A DNA stretch of 64,000 nucleotides from Lutibacter profundi (GCF_001543325.1 NZ_CP013355.1:2014001-2078000), one strand, 5' to 3'; counted from the stretch's first letter, positions 9,241 to 18,772 are shown. Notes: generated by a model from the letters alone, not told the origin. Program-made: numbers and translations.

Positions 9241-9864
9241 TTACGTTCCATTATAAGTATTCATTGTATTATTTAAACCAGCAGTACCAAATGATTTAAT
9301 AATTTCACAAGATTTTTTTAAACGCTCAGGCAATAAGTTGTTTTCATCTTCATTCCATTCTCCTAAAACATAATCTACCTGACGGCCTTTTGAAAACGCT
9401 GATCCAACTCCAAATCTAAATCGTGCATATTGTTGTGTTTGTAAAACAGCATTTATATCCTTTAATCCATTATGTCCACCGTCACTTCCTTTGGCTTTTA
9501 TTCTAATAGTACCAAAAGGCAAGTTCAAATCATCACAAATAATTAATAAATTTTCTAAAGGAATTTTTTCTTTAGTAAGCCAGTATTTTACAGCTTTACC
9601 ACTTAAATTCATAAAAGTTGAAGGCTTTAAAAGAACAAACGTTCTTCCTTTAAACCTAAATCTTGCAAGAGTTCCTAATTTTTCACTTTCAAAGGTTATA
9701 GTTTCTTTTGAAGCCAGTTCGTCAAGAATTTTAAAACCTATATTGTGCCTTGTATTGCTGTATTTTTCACCAATGTTTCCCAAACCAACAATTAAGAATT
9801 TTTTCATAAGATTTTTAGGAGCTTCTTTTTTTTGAATTCCGAATAATAACTTTATTAAACGCAT
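9241..9864 (-). CDS. pth: peptidyl-tRNA hydrolase
   Basis: The protein has the Pth core FLIVGLGNIGEKYSNTRHNIGF with the catalytic histidine, then the conserved FMNLSGKAV and ICDDLNLPFG motifs and GGHNGLKDI. It cleaves peptidyl-tRNA released by drop-off and recycles tRNA. The longest frame starts at 9864, giving 207 residues with a 19-residue charged extension. An internal ATG at 9807 (MKKFLIVGLGN) gives the standard length of about 188. The true start is uncertain. It lies downstream of prs and rplY on the same strand. Confidence 0.93.
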   Translation of the reverse strand: MRLIKLLFGIQKKEAPKNLMKKFLIVGLGNIGEKYSNTRHNIGFKILDELASKETITFESEKLGTLARFRFKGRTFVLLKPSTFMNLSGKAVKYWLTKEKIPLENLLIICDDLNLPFGTIRIKAKGSDGGHNGLKDINAVLQTQQYARFRFGVGSAFSKGRQVDYVLGEWNEDENNLLPERLKKSCEIIKSFGTAGLNNTMNTYNGT

Positions 9865-9903
9865 TCAACAAAAGTAATAAAAGAATACGGTTTTTTAAAA
9901 AAG

Positions 9904-9932
9904 AAAAAGCGTTGCAATTTGCAACGCTTTTA
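9904..9932 (-). terminator. terminator between rplY and pth
   Basis: AAAAGCGTTGC and GCAACGCTTTT form a perfect stem around a short AT loop, 25 bases past the rplY stop. It is symmetric enough to work on either strand. It would partly separate rplY from pth. Confidence 0.7.
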
Positions 9933-9955
9933 GATTGTGTTTGTTTGAAAGAATA

Positions 9956-10591
9956 TTATTCAGTAGCAGCACCCTCTTCGGTACTTTCACTAGCAGTTCC
10001 TTCTTCTCCTTCTTCTCCTGCTTCCTCATCGTCATCATCCAATATTGCTGCTCTAGCAGTTCTTACTTGAACAACTACGGTATTCTCTGGATGTAAAATA
10101 TGAAGTTTGTCGTTCGTTAATTCAGAAACTACTAATTTGTGACCAATTCGTAATTTTGAAATATCAGCATTAATAAAATCAGGCAAATCAGCTGGGAAAG
10201 CTCTAATACTTAATTTACGCATAGGGAAACTTAAAGATCCACCATTAATAACACCTGGAGATGTTCCAATTAATCTTACAGGAATATTCATTGTTACCAA
10301 TTTATCATCAAATAGTTGGTAAAAATCAACATGTAAAATTTTATCAGTTACAGGGTGGAACTGAATATCTTGTAAAATTGCATTATAAGTTGTTCCTTCT
10401 AATTCAATCGTTGCAGTATAAACGTTGGCTGTATACACTAATTTTTTGAACGAAATTTCGTCAGCTGAAAAGTGTAATGGTTTATCCCCTCCGTATAATA
10501 CGCAAGGCACCTTTCCAGCATTACGTAAGGCTTTAGTTGATACTTTGCCCACGCTTTCTCTTTGAGATCCTTTGATTGTAATTGATTGCAT
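9956..10591 (-). CDS. rplY: 50S ribosomal protein L25 / general stress protein Ctc
   Basis: The 211-residue protein begins with the L25 domain ([14 protein letters not shown]...[15 protein letters not shown]) and continues with the TL5/Ctc C-terminal beta domain. It ends in a long acidic tail of Asp, Glu and Ala that is common in Bacteroidota homologues. It binds 5S rRNA in the large subunit. It starts 21 bases after prs on the same strand, so prs-rplY is a likely operon. Confidence 0.95.
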   Translation of the reverse strand: MQSITIKGSQRESVGKVSTKALRNAGKVPCVLYGGDKPLHFSADEISFKKLVYTANVYTATIELEGTTYNAILQDIQFHPVTDKILHVDFYQLFDDKLVTMNIPVRLIGTSPGVINGGSLSFPMRKLSIRAFPADLPDFINADISKLRIGHKLVVSELTNDKLHILHPENTVVVQVRTARAAILDDDDEEAGEEGEEGTASESTEEGAATE

Positions 10592-10611
10592 TTATTTATA
10601 TATTTAATTAT

Positions 10612-11553
10612 TTACATTAAAAACTGTCCGCTAATGGATTTATTGTCTTGTACTTTATGCATCACATCAGCGAATAAAGGGGCGCAAGATACAATTTTTA
10701 TTTTAGAACTTTCCATTTTTAAAGGAATTGTATCTGATACAATTAATTCTAATAATTTTGAATTTTCAATGCGCTCATAGGCATTTCCAGAAAGTATTGG
10801 ATGTGTACATATTGCACGTACACTTATAGCTCCTTTTTCCATCATTAACTCAGCAGCTTTAGCAAGTGTTCCTCCTGTGTCAATCATATCATCAACTATA
10901 ATTACATGACGATTTTCTACATCTCCAATTAGTTCCATGGTAGAAATAACATTGGCTTTTAAACGTTGTTTGTAGCAAATAACAACATCACATTCTAAAT
11001 GTTTTGAATAAGCATAAGCACGTTTTGATCCTCCCATATCTGGAGAGGCAATAGTTAAATTAGGAAGGTTTAAATTTTTTATATAAGGAAGAAATAACGT
11101 TGAAGCAAATAAATGGTCAACAGGCTTTTCAAAAAAACCTTGAATTTGATCAGCATGTAAATCCATTGTCATAATTCTTGTTGCTCCTGCCGTTTGCAAT
11201 AAATTAGCTACTAATTTTGCTCCAATTGCAACACGAGGTTTGTCTTTACGATCTTGCCTTGCCCATCCAAAATAAGGAATAACAGCTGTAATATGACGAG
11301 CAGAAGCTCTTTTTGCTGCATCTAACATTAATAGCATCTCCATTAAATTATCAGAATTAGGAAATGTTGATCCAATAATAAAAATACGTCTACCTCTTAC
11401 TGATTCTACAAAAGCAGGTTGAAACTCTCCATCGCTAAACCTAGAAACTACTACATTTCCAAGTTTAATACCATAATATTTTGCAATTTTTTTAGCCAAT
11501 ATTTCACTTTGAGAACAAGCAAATATTTTAGGCTCTAAATGATGGTCTTCCAT
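10612..11553 (-). CDS. prs: ribose-phosphate pyrophosphokinase (PRPP synthase)
   Basis: The 313-residue class I enzyme shows the N-terminal FACSQSEILAKKIAKYYG, the ATP loop GWARQDRKDKPRVAIGAKLVAN and the PRPP-binding VIIVDDMIDTGGTL. It makes PRPP from ribose-5-phosphate and ATP for nucleotide, His and Trp synthesis. A TAnnTTTG element at 11607-11614 on the same strand gives it its own promoter, with rplY and perhaps pth downstream. Confidence 0.96.
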   Translation of the reverse strand: MEDHHLEPKIFACSQSEILAKKIAKYYGIKLGNVVVSRFSDGEFQPAFVESVRGRRIFIIGSTFPNSDNLMEMLLMLDAAKRASARHITAVIPYFGWARQDRKDKPRVAIGAKLVANLLQTAGATRIMTMDLHADQIQGFFEKPVDHLFASTLFLPYIKNLNLPNLTIASPDMGGSKRAYAYSKHLECDVVICYKQRLKANVISTMELIGDVENRHVIIVDDMIDTGGTLAKAAELMMEKGAISVRAICTHPILSGNAYERIENSKLLELIVSDTIPLKMESSKIKIVSCAPLFADVMHKVQDNKSISGQFLM

Positions 11554-11606
11554 GCTAATTAGTTGTGTTGTTTAGTTTAATTATAATGTGTTGTTGTTTT
11601 TGAGTA

Positions 11607-11614
11607 CAAATTTA
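11607..11614 (-). promoter_or_regulatory. -7 promoter element of prs (TAAATTTG)
   Basis: On the minus strand TAAATTTG fits TAnnTTTG and lies 54 bases before the prs start codon. Confidence 0.55.
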
Positions 11615-11678
11615 TAATTATTTAAATAGTTATAGTATAACTTAGTTAAGTTTTTACAATTTAAACAAAAATTATTTT

Positions 11679-11686
11679 TAAATTTG
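11679..11686 (+). promoter_or_regulatory. -7 promoter element of tRNA-Leu (TAAATTTG)
   Basis: TAAATTTGC fits the TAnnTTTG consensus and ends 18 bases before the mature tRNA, a sensible distance for a tRNA leader. Confidence 0.6.
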
Positions 11687-11703
11687 CATTTCAATTATCA
11701 TTT

Positions 11704-11785
11704 GCCTCGATGGCGGAACTGGTAGACGCGCTGGATTCAAAATCCAGTTCTTTCGGGAGTGCGGGTTCGATTCCCGCTCGAGGTA
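11704..11785 (+). tRNA. tRNA-Leu (anticodon CAA)
   Basis: All cloverleaf parts are visible: acceptor GCCTCGA with TCGAGGT (closing G-T wobble), a D-arm with GGTAGACGC, and anticodon stem CTGGA/TCCAG around a TTCAAAA loop that gives anticodon CAA. A class II long variable arm follows, then the T-arm GCGGG-TTCGATT-CCCGC. It reads UUG. The CCA is not encoded. Confidence 0.96.
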
Positions 11786-11800
11786 CTTTTTTAATAAGAA

Positions 11801-11876
11801 GGGAAAATAAAAGAAAACTAAAACACTGTAAAACAGTAGTTTAATAAAAAATAGTTTTTCTTATCTTCCCTTTTTT
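11801..11876 (+). terminator. long imperfect hairpin after tRNA-Leu, ending in a T run
   Basis: Left arm 11801-11820 and right arm 11852-11870 are complementary over about 19 bases with few mismatches. Inside lies a second small palindrome (ACTGTAAAACAGT, 11825-11837). Six T follow the right arm. It is most simply a double-decker terminator for the tRNA transcript, unusually long for that role. Confidence 0.55.
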
Positions 11877-12144
11877 AGTGCTTTTTTTCATATATTTGTT
11901 ACTGTGTTGATTGTATCGTTATACTAAAAGATGAGTTACAATAACCCCAAAGTTGGGAGCATAAACAATCGATTCTATTTTGTGTTTCTCCAAAAATATA
12001 GCCTGTTTTTAGTTCTTTTTTTAAATTTCAATTTTCCAAACTTCTAATACAACCTGTTTTGTTTCAAATAAGTAGACCACTTTATGTAGTTTATGAATAG
12101 CTTTTTTAAGTGTTTTTATAAATATACAGTACGTGATAGTACTA
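11877..12144. other. intergenic region, no gene seen
   Basis: AT-rich spacer between the tRNA hairpin and the 3' end of the FnIII-like lipoprotein gene. It contains a plus-strand TATATTTG (11891-11898) that fits the promoter consensus, but no convincing gene follows it. A 61-codon minus-strand frame overlapping the spacer lacks protein-like features. Confidence 0.5.
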
Positions 12145-12843
12145 TTAATCTGTTGTAAAACTCCAAATCTGTCCAATCGTTTCACCTCCATTATTATCTT
12201 TAACAATAATTTGCCAAAAGTAGTTTTGAGAAGATACTAATGAAACTTCTAATGATGTTTCATTTTGATTTGATGCTATTTTTGTACTTGGCGGATTTGC
12301 CGTTCCAAAGTAAACATCATAGCTTAAAATATCGTCAGTATCAACATCGTTAGCTGTCCATTGTAATGTACTTGTACTTGTTTGTACAATTTCATTACTA
12401 ATTGGACTTATTAATTCTGGTGTAAAAGGTAGGTAATTTGAAACTCCTGTTCCTTCTGTATAAAATTGATTTATAGATGAATATGGACTTGATAAACCCT
12501 TACTGTCTGTAGCCCGTACTCGCCAATAATAAGCAATCCCTTTTTCTAACGAGAGTGTTCTTAATGTTGATGATTCAGTTACGGTATGAACGAGTTGTGA
12601 AAACCCCATATCCTGAGCTACTTGTACTTGATATGTTATTACATCTCCATCTGGATCTGATGATGCGTTCCAATCGAAATTTAATACATTTTCTATACAC
12701 AATAAATTATTTGTTGGGTATACTAATGTTGGCACTGTTGGGGCATTATTAATTGGCGTTGGAGGAGATGGAGGAGGTGTATCACTTCCTCCACAAGAAC
12801 CCAAAATAATACCGAATGTTAGAATATAAACATATTTTTTCAT
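12145..12843 (-). CDS. lipoprotein with two fibronectin type III-like domains
   Basis: The 232-residue protein has a lipoprotein signal peptide (lipobox ILGSC, Cys about 17), a proline-rich linker (PPPSPPTP) and two similar beta-sandwich repeats of about 95 residues. Each repeat carries WNASSDPDGD/WTANDVDTDD and YYWRVRATDSKG/YFWQIIVKDNNG motifs of FnIII or SusE-like folds. It is probably exposed on the outer membrane and could bind polymers or other surface proteins. It starts two bases after the stop of the large TSP3/T9SS gene, so the two are co-transcribed and may act together at the surface. Confidence 0.8.
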   Translation of the reverse strand: MKKYVYILTFGIILGSCGGSDTPPPSPPTPINNAPTVPTLVYPTNNLLCIENVLNFDWNASSDPDGDVITYQVQVAQDMGFSQLVHTVTESSTLRTLSLEKGIAYYWRVRATDSKGLSSPYSSINQFYTEGTGVSNYLPFTPELISPISNEIVQTSTSTLQWTANDVDTDDILSYDVYFGTANPPSTKIASNQNETSLEVSLVSSQNYFWQIIVKDNNGGETIGQIWSFTTD

Positions 12844-12845
12844 AG

Positions 12846-15800
12846 TTACTGTTTTATTATTTTAACCGTGACAGGATTTTCTAAATGCACTTTGGCAAAA
12901 TATACTGCTGCTGGCAAGTTTTCAATATTTAATTGTACCTTCCCATTAACTACTGAATATGTTTTAGAAGAAATAAGTTGAAAATTTGTTGTAAATAACG
13001 CTATTTTAACTTCTTTTAATGACATAGGCAAGGCTATCTCAAAAATTCCGCTTGTTGGATTTGGATACATCGTAATTACTTTAAACAAATCAATTGTTTT
13101 TGAGAATATTCCTTCACAAGCTACACCAGTTTTTATTTCAATCAAATCACCGTGTTTTACATCTACAGTAAATAATGACGATACCGTTTGTAGTTGTTCT
13201 TTTCCGTTTATTAAAACAATATATGGAGGCGTACCCTGTGTAATTTCTATTGTTGCTTTATTTGATACTACACTAGCTTTACCTGATATGGTAGTTCCTT
13301 CTGAAATTACAATTTTGTAACAATATGAAGATGTTAGATTTGTAACAATTATACATACTTCATAGTTTCCTGGAGATAAATTGCCCACTGTTAAATTTGT
13401 TGTAAAATCATATTCAGCACCATTAATGGTTGCTTTATAATTTAAAGAAGATTGGGCGTTGATAATTATGTTACCATTGTTTTTATTTGGACATGTTTCA
13501 CTGATTGCTTCAATTGTAAAGTTATCTGAAGCTAACAGCATACATCCATTCGCATCAACCGTTTCACCCGTTGGTGTGTTTGGACAAGTATCAATGTTGT
13601 TCATAACACCATCGTTATCATCGTCTAATTGACTTTGAGAACAACCATTCGCATCAACCGTTTCACCCGTTGGTGTGTTTGGACAAGTATCAATGTTGTT
13701 CATAACACCATCGTTATCATCGTCTAATTGAGAATCAGAACAACCATTTACATCAACCGTTTCACCCGTTGGTGTGTTAATACACTGGTCTACGTCATCA
13801 GTAAGCCCATCTCCATCAGTATCTAATTGAGATGGCGAACATCCATTCGCATCAGCTATTTCTCCAGCTGGTGTGTTTGAACAGGTATCATTATTATCAG
13901 CAACACCGTCTTCGTCGGTATCTGGACAACCGTTTACTGTTCCCGGTGTATCAATACACTGGTCTATAGCATCTGAAAATCCATCATTGTCTGTATCTAA
14001 TTGATACAGTGCACATCCATGTTCATCAACTTCTTCTCCTGCTTGTGTGTTTGGGCAGATATCAATTGATCGTGGAACGCCGTCGCCATCAAAATCATTT
14101 TGTGAATCCGAGCAACCATTCGCGTCAACCCCTTCTCCTATTGGTGTATTTGGACAAGTATCATTTACGTCCAAAACCCCGTCATTATCACTATCCTCAT
14201 CACAAACATCACCAATACCATCAGCATCAGCATCCGCTTGATCAGAGTTAGCAATACTTGGACAATTATCTTGATTATCATATACGCCATCTCCGTCTGT
14301 GTCAGTTTGTGATACAGAACAACCATTTACATCAACCGTTTCACCTGTTGCTGTGTTTGGACAGGTATCAATGTTATTCATAACACCATCATTATCATCG
14401 TCTAATTGACTTTGAGAACAACCATTTACATCAACCGTTTCACCTGTTGCTGTGTTTGGACAAGTATCAATGTTGTTCATAACACCATCATTATCATCGT
14501 CTAATTGACTTTGAGAACAACCATTTGTATCTACGCTTTCTCCAAGAGGAGTAGCAGAACAAAGGTCATTGGTATCATATACGCCATCTCCGTCTGTGTC
14601 AGTTTGTGATACAGAACAACCATTTACATCAACCGTTTCACCTGTTGCTGTGTTTGGACAAGTATCAATGTTATTCATAACACCATCATTATCATCGTCT
14701 AATTGACTTTGAGAACAACCATTTGTATCTACGCTTTCTCCAAGAGGAGTAGCAGAACAAAGGTCATTGGTATCATATACGCCATCTCCGTCTGTGTCAG
14801 CTACAACTACATTTTGTAAGTAAACTTTTACATTTACCTCATTTGTAATTACTGGGTCAGAATTAACCCAAAGACCACCATCGGCCCAATCATACATAGG
14901 GATGTTTACAAAATAAACACCATCTACTTTTTGTATGTAAAGCTTTCCATATTCTTGTAAAGAATTAGAAGGATCTTCCCATACAGACCACCCTGTAGGT
15001 GCTGTATAACTAGCAATACTTGCTGGAAGTTGTGTTCCCACCAAAGCATCTAAATTAACATTTTGGGTTTGAATTACTGCAGAAAATTGATCTGCAGAAA
15101 CAATATTTCCATTAACAAGTTTTTTATTCATAAATACGCTTAGCCCACTTGCAGGTTGAATACTCAACTGTGCTGTAGGAACTGTAGTTCTATTATAATA
15201 AGAAATTGCTATGGGATTATTATTGCTTGTTGTTGGTAAGTCCTGCCCAGCTAATTGTACAATTGTATTATCAGCTGTTTTACGTGGAACAGATATATAG
15301 TATCCTATTCTCCAATAACCACTGGCCGTAAGGTCAAATAATTGAAAGTTTAACACTGGCGGGTTTAATCTAGGATAGTCTTCTAATTTTACCCCTGATT
15401 TTTTATACTTGAAATTCAGGTCTTTATCGTAATGATAAAAAGACCATATCTGTTTTCCATCATCAACACTAATATAATCGTTTGAAAGACCAACGGTAAA
15501 AATATACTCATTACTCGTTACAAAGACATTGTTCATGTTTTCATACGCAACCCTTGTGGTTGTTTTAAGAGTATTCCAATTAGCATCTACTAACTCGACG
15601 TATCTTTTTCTTACAATAATATAATTATTATCATATCCTGGTTTCATCCTTGCTTCTTCGGCAATATATTTTTGATGGGTAGTTGTTCCATCAAGATTAA
15701 TCCTCTCGAATCGTCCATTATTAAAATTTACCAAAAAACCATTTCCTGAAACAAGAGTTCCATCATCAATAGAACCATAATCATGTGATGAATCCATAAA

Positions 15801-16394
15801 ATGCTTTATCAAGGTTGGATTCATCGTAGTATCCAACTGAATAATAGAGGTTTCTGAATTTCCAGAATTAGCATAGGAATCGATAAGATTTCCCCAGTTA
15901 GCCCCTTGGGCTACACGATAATTACTACCTAAATAAGATACTGTTATATACATATATCCATTGTAGGAAACTAAAGACTGTATTGCTCCTTGTTCAAAAG
16001 AGAGTCTCTTTTGAAAATCAAAAGTTTTACTTACTAAGTCGTACATAAGTATAGCTGTTTCATCCCCTCCTACGTAGGCAGAGAAATATAGTTTGTTATT
16101 TACGATAAGCATATTATTAGAATCGCGTGTTTTTAAATGTGATGGGTAGCTGTCCTTTGAAGGGACATCCATTAATTTTTCTAACCAGACACCATTTGTG
16201 GTGTATTTGTTAATGGTAGCTCCTGTTACTGTATTTTCTGCTATATAAAAATAGCCAGCATAGTACAGTGCTGCATTCACAGGTTTATTCCATGTGCTCA
16301 CAGATTCAACCCCTGTTGGTGTTGTTGATTGTTGTGCATGGATGTTTATTAGAAATACAGATGTTATTAAAAATAAAAGTATTTGTTTTTTCAT
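12846..16394 (-). CDS. secreted TSP3-repeat protein with T9SS C-terminal sorting domain
   Basis: The 1182-residue protein has a signal peptide (about 1-20, ending IHAQ). A large N-terminal region of beta-propeller-like character follows (about 25-525), then roughly thirteen thrombospondin type 3 calcium-binding repeats (about 535-960; DTDGDG, DDDNDG loops). Next comes a beta-rich segment, then a C-terminal type A sorting domain starting YPNPTSGIFEI near 1113 and ending in VKIIKQ. The last part directs outer-membrane passage by the type IX secretion system and surface anchoring. Several repeat units are nearly identical at the DNA level. The substrate or partner of the N-terminal domain is not recognised. 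Confidence 0.87.
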   Translation of the reverse strand: MKKQILLFLITSVFLINIHAQQSTTPTGVESVSTWNKPVNAALYYAGYFYIAENTVTGATINKYTTNGVWLEKLMDVPSKDSYPSHLKTRDSNNMLIVNNKLYFSAYVGGDETAILMYDLVSKTFDFQKRLSFEQGAIQSLVSYNGYMYITVSYLGSNYRVAQGANWGNLIDSYANSGNSETSIIQLDTTMNPTLIKHFMDSSHDYGSIDDGTLVSGNGFLVNFNNGRFERINLDGTTTHQKYIAEEARMKPGYDNNYIIVRKRYVELVDANWNTLKTTTRVAYENMNNVFVTSNEYIFTVGLSNDYISVDDGKQIWSFYHYDKDLNFKYKKSGVKLEDYPRLNPPVLNFQLFDLTASGYWRIGYYISVPRKTADNTIVQLAGQDLPTTSNNNPIAISYYNRTTVPTAQLSIQPASGLSVFMNKKLVNGNIVSADQFSAVIQTQNVNLDALVGTQLPASIASYTAPTGWSVWEDPSNSLQEYGKLYIQKVDGVYFVNIPMYDWADGGLWVNSDPVITNEVNVKVYLQNVVVADTDGDGVYDTNDLCSATPLGESVDTNGCSQSQLDDDNDGVMNNIDTCPNTATGETVDVNGCSVSQTDTDGDGVYDTNDLCSATPLGESVDTNGCSQSQLDDDNDGVMNNIDTCPNTATGETVDVNGCSQSQLDDDNDGVMNNIDTCPNTATGETVDVNGCSVSQTDTDGDGVYDNQDNCPSIANSDQADADADGIGDVCDEDSDNDGVLDVNDTCPNTPIGEGVDANGCSDSQNDFDGDGVPRSIDICPNTQAGEEVDEHGCALYQLDTDNDGFSDAIDQCIDTPGTVNGCPDTDEDGVADNNDTCSNTPAGEIADANGCSPSQLDTDGDGLTDDVDQCINTPTGETVDVNGCSDSQLDDDNDGVMNNIDTCPNTPTGETVDANGCSQSQLDDDNDGVMNNIDTCPNTPTGETVDANGCMLLASDNFTIEAISETCPNKNNGNIIINAQSSLNYKATINGAEYDFTTNLTVGNLSPGNYEVCIIVTNLTSSYCYKIVISEGTTISGKASVVSNKATIEITQGTPPYIVLINGKEQLQTVSSLFTVDVKHGDLIEIKTGVACEGIFSKTIDLFKVITMYPNPTSGIFEIALPMSLKEVKIALFTTNFQLISSKTYSVVNGKVQLNIENLPAAVYFAKVHLENPVTVKIIKQ
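13540..14805 (-). repeat. tandem DNA repeats encoding TSP3 units
   Basis: Units of about 108 bp encoding QLDDDNDGVMNNIDTCPNT recur at least five times with near-identical bases, including a larger two-unit block present twice (about 14280-14805). Such identity at third codon positions points to recent duplication or ongoing recombination rather than selection on protein alone. Confidence 0.8.
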
Positions 16395-16472
16395 AATTTT
16401 TGATAGTAAATTTAACCTTTTAAATTTAAATTAATGTAAATGTATACGTAAACCTTCAATTTTAGTTTCTTA

Positions 16473-16488
16473 TGATAATTGATTATCA
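16473..16488. promoter_or_regulatory. Fur-box-like palindrome
   Basis: TGATAAT-TG-ATTATCA is a perfect 7-2-7 inverted repeat about 80 bases upstream of the T9SS/TSP3 gene start. It resembles the Fur core TGATAATnATTATCA but has a two-base spacer. Iron control of the surface operon is therefore only a suggestion. Confidence 0.35.
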
Positions 16489-16620
16489 TTAGTCATAAAT
16501 AAGACGCCTAGTTTGGCTGAGAATCATGTATTTTAATTAATTTTTCGGCCTGTTTCCAATATGTAATTAGTATTGGTTTTGTTTGTGTTCTAACCTAATG
16601 TTTAACAATACATAGTTATA

Positions 16621-17922
16621 TTACTTAAGTAAATTAGTAATAGTTTTAGACATTTTATCTGTTAATTTTACAACTAAAAAATTTCCCATTTCAAAATTAG
16701 TAGGAGGATTCAGCTCGTTTCTATCAAAATTGCTAAAATTACGTTTATTTATAGCTCTTTCATCTCCTTTAAATGAAACCCATTTGTTTAACCAATTATA
16801 TGTTTCGTTAAATTGATCTTGACTTAGCACTCTACCCGTTTTCACATCAAGAACCTTAAAAGATCCACTTAAAATAGCTTTAGATGATTTACTGCTTTCA
16901 TAGATATTTGCTGAAGCAATTCCATAAACACTTCTAGACTTAGTTTTCCCCTTACTATTAACATAACTTTCAGTACCTACAATAACTTCTTTCTGCACGG
17001 TGTAAGGATTATCATGGATAACCCGTTGATGCTCTGATGAAACTTGTGTAATTTTCCCTGTTACAATAATATGTACACCTAATAATTTTCCATATTCAGA
17101 TACTGTACTTTGATTTATATCTGATGACATATTTAATTGATGCTCTGCTATAAGCTTCCCTAACTCATCTCTTGATACTATTTCAGTAAATTCCATGGCT
17201 TCTTTATTATTAAATAGTTGAGCACTTAACTTATCAGAAACAGACTCTCCGATAGCACCAAAATTTCGGGTTCCAGATTTATTGTCAAATGCAAAAATTG
17301 CTATTCTAGTAGTACCATTTTTACGAGCTTCTTGATAAAGATTTAGACACTGTTTGTAGTTGGGAATATACTTTTCAGCTTTTTTAAATCTCTTTGCGGC
17401 TTTTTTAAAACTTTCTCTATCGTTATTTTTCATTAAATCTAAACCTTTAACATAGTGCATTTCTGCAGCCTCCTTTTTCCCTTCAATCAAACTTCTTTTT
17501 GCTTCAGTATATTCTTCTGATACATCTATACGGTCAAAACTTATATTGAATTTAGATTTTTTAATTATTTTTGTAATCTCATAAGATTTCTTGTCTAATT
17601 TTTTTAATATTTCGTATAATTTTACTATTCTTTTTCTTTGAGAAACAGTTATATCTCCGGTGAAATTTGTGCTCATAGATTTTAGATCTTCAATACTTTC
17701 AGTAAGATACTCTTGGGCTAACTCATAAGAAAAAGATAGTATTTCTTGAGGTTTTTTCTTTTTTGGTTTAATTCTCAATGCCTTTATTGATTCAAAACTT
17801 GCCTCTACGTAATTCCCTCTAGAATATGCTTTTTTTGCTCTTAAAATATGGCTACTTGCACTTTGACTAAAACTACTAATTGTGATAAAAAGTAAGATTC
17901 CTGTTAAATAAATATTTTTCAT
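16621..17922 (-). CDS. CsgG/HfaB-like domain protein with helical N-terminal region
   Basis: The 433-residue protein has a signal peptide (about 1-19). A Lys-rich helical region with TPR-like character follows (about 25-205). Then comes a CsgG-type domain: TRIAIFAFDNKSGTRNFGAIGESVSDKLSAQL near 209, ELGKLIAEHQLNMSS near 255 and LLGVHIIVTGKITQ near 285. CsgG family members build outer-membrane secretion channels for curli or act in related envelope complexes. There is no lipobox cysteine and no curli subunit gene nearby, so the exact role is open. Confidence 0.75.
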   Translation of the reverse strand: MKNIYLTGILLFITISSFSQSASSHILRAKKAYSRGNYVEASFESIKALRIKPKKKKPQEILSFSYELAQEYLTESIEDLKSMSTNFTGDITVSQRKRIVKLYEILKKLDKKSYEITKIIKKSKFNISFDRIDVSEEYTEAKRSLIEGKKEAAEMHYVKGLDLMKNNDRESFKKAAKRFKKAEKYIPNYKQCLNLYQEARKNGTTRIAIFAFDNKSGTRNFGAIGESVSDKLSAQLFNNKEAMEFTEIVSRDELGKLIAEHQLNMSSDINQSTVSEYGKLLGVHIIVTGKITQVSSEHQRVIHDNPYTVQKEVIVGTESYVNSKGKTKSRSVYGIASANIYESSKSSKAILSGSFKVLDVKTGRVLSQDQFNETYNWLNKWVSFKGDERAINKRNFSNFDRNELNPPTNFEMGNFLVVKLTDKMSKTITNLLK

Positions 17923-18022
17923 ATTTCAATTGATTAACTATTAATTTTTGTGATATTTTATAATTTCGAATTTTAATAATCTAGTTTTAAGCTATTTATT
18001 ATATACAATGCTATGGGGCTTT

Positions 18023-18289
18023 TTAAATATTATTTTTATACCTTATTATATAGCTATTTGAAATATGTAAATCTTTATCCATTTCAAGTTGTATTTTTTT
18101 TATTACCTTAAGTTTATTAGTTTTTTTAATTTCAATAATAATTTCGTCATCTTTTAATAATTTCTTTAGTTTTTCAAACGTAGAGTCAAATTTTTCAGTT
18201 TCTTCATTTATTTTACCTTGTAGTTTATCAATAATCGTTGTTTCCAAATTTGACTTTGTAGTAATAGTGTCACTTATTTTATTTTTCAC
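18023..18289 (-). CDS. hypothetical protein, charged, coiled-coil-like
   Basis: An 88-residue Lys/Glu-rich protein without signal peptide or membrane segment. Heptad-like spacing around residues 20-50 suggests a short coiled coil. Its start overlaps the end of the upstream membrane protein gene by 11 bases, so the two are probably translated together. Not recognised. Confidence 0.55.
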   Translation of the reverse strand: MKNKISDTITTKSNLETTIIDKLQGKINEETEKFDSTFEKLKKLLKDDEIIIEIKKTNKLKVIKKIQLEMDKDLHISNSYIIRYKNNI

Positions 18290-18689
18290 TTTTTTTAATA
18301 TTTATGAATTTTCTTCTTTCCATAACTACATAATAGCCATTTGCTGTTGTAAAAATAAATAAAGTTAGTAGCAATAATACTAACCGAAATATTGTTAAGA
18401 AAAGGTTACCACTATCTGCTGGAATCACTTGAACAACACTCCATCCATCAGCATTTTCTTTTTTTATTCTTCTATTTAACGTGCGTTGTGGTGAGTCTGC
18501 CAATAAACCTATTATCCCTCCATTTAATGTTACATTTATAACTTTATTGTTTTGCCAATCTTCAGTAGGGGAATAATCTTCTGATTTACTTGATTTCACA
18601 GCAACAATTATCGCTATTAATAAGACTATTGCTAATATCATTGGAATATTAGCACCAAAACTTCCTAAGAAAATATTTAATGTTATCAT
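18279..18689 (-). CDS. hypothetical two-helix membrane protein
   Basis: The 136-residue protein has an N-terminal transmembrane helix (about 12-31, ANIPMILAIVLLIAIIVAV), a middle domain of about 65 residues with NVTLNGGIIGLLADSPQRTLNRRI, and a second helix (about 99-118). The middle part, ending in NADGWSVVQVIPADSGN, may be a small soluble domain on one side of the membrane. It overlaps the next minus-strand gene by 11 bases. Family unknown. Confidence 0.6.
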   Translation of the reverse strand: MITLNIFLGSFGANIPMILAIVLLIAIIVAVKSSKSEDYSPTEDWQNNKVINVTLNGGIIGLLADSPQRTLNRRIKKENADGWSVVQVIPADSGNLFLTIFRLVLLLLTLFIFTTANGYYVVMERRKFINIKKSEK

Positions 18690-18772
18690 TTTTTAAATTA
18701 GATTAATCCTACTCCAAAATTCAGTTGGTGTTTCGGTTTGTTCCCAACACTGTAAATAATTACCTTTAAAAC

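Noticed and set aside
12021-12206. 61-codon minus-strand frame at the end of the FnIII lipoprotein gene
   Set aside because: Overlaps the real gene in another frame and has no start signal or motif.
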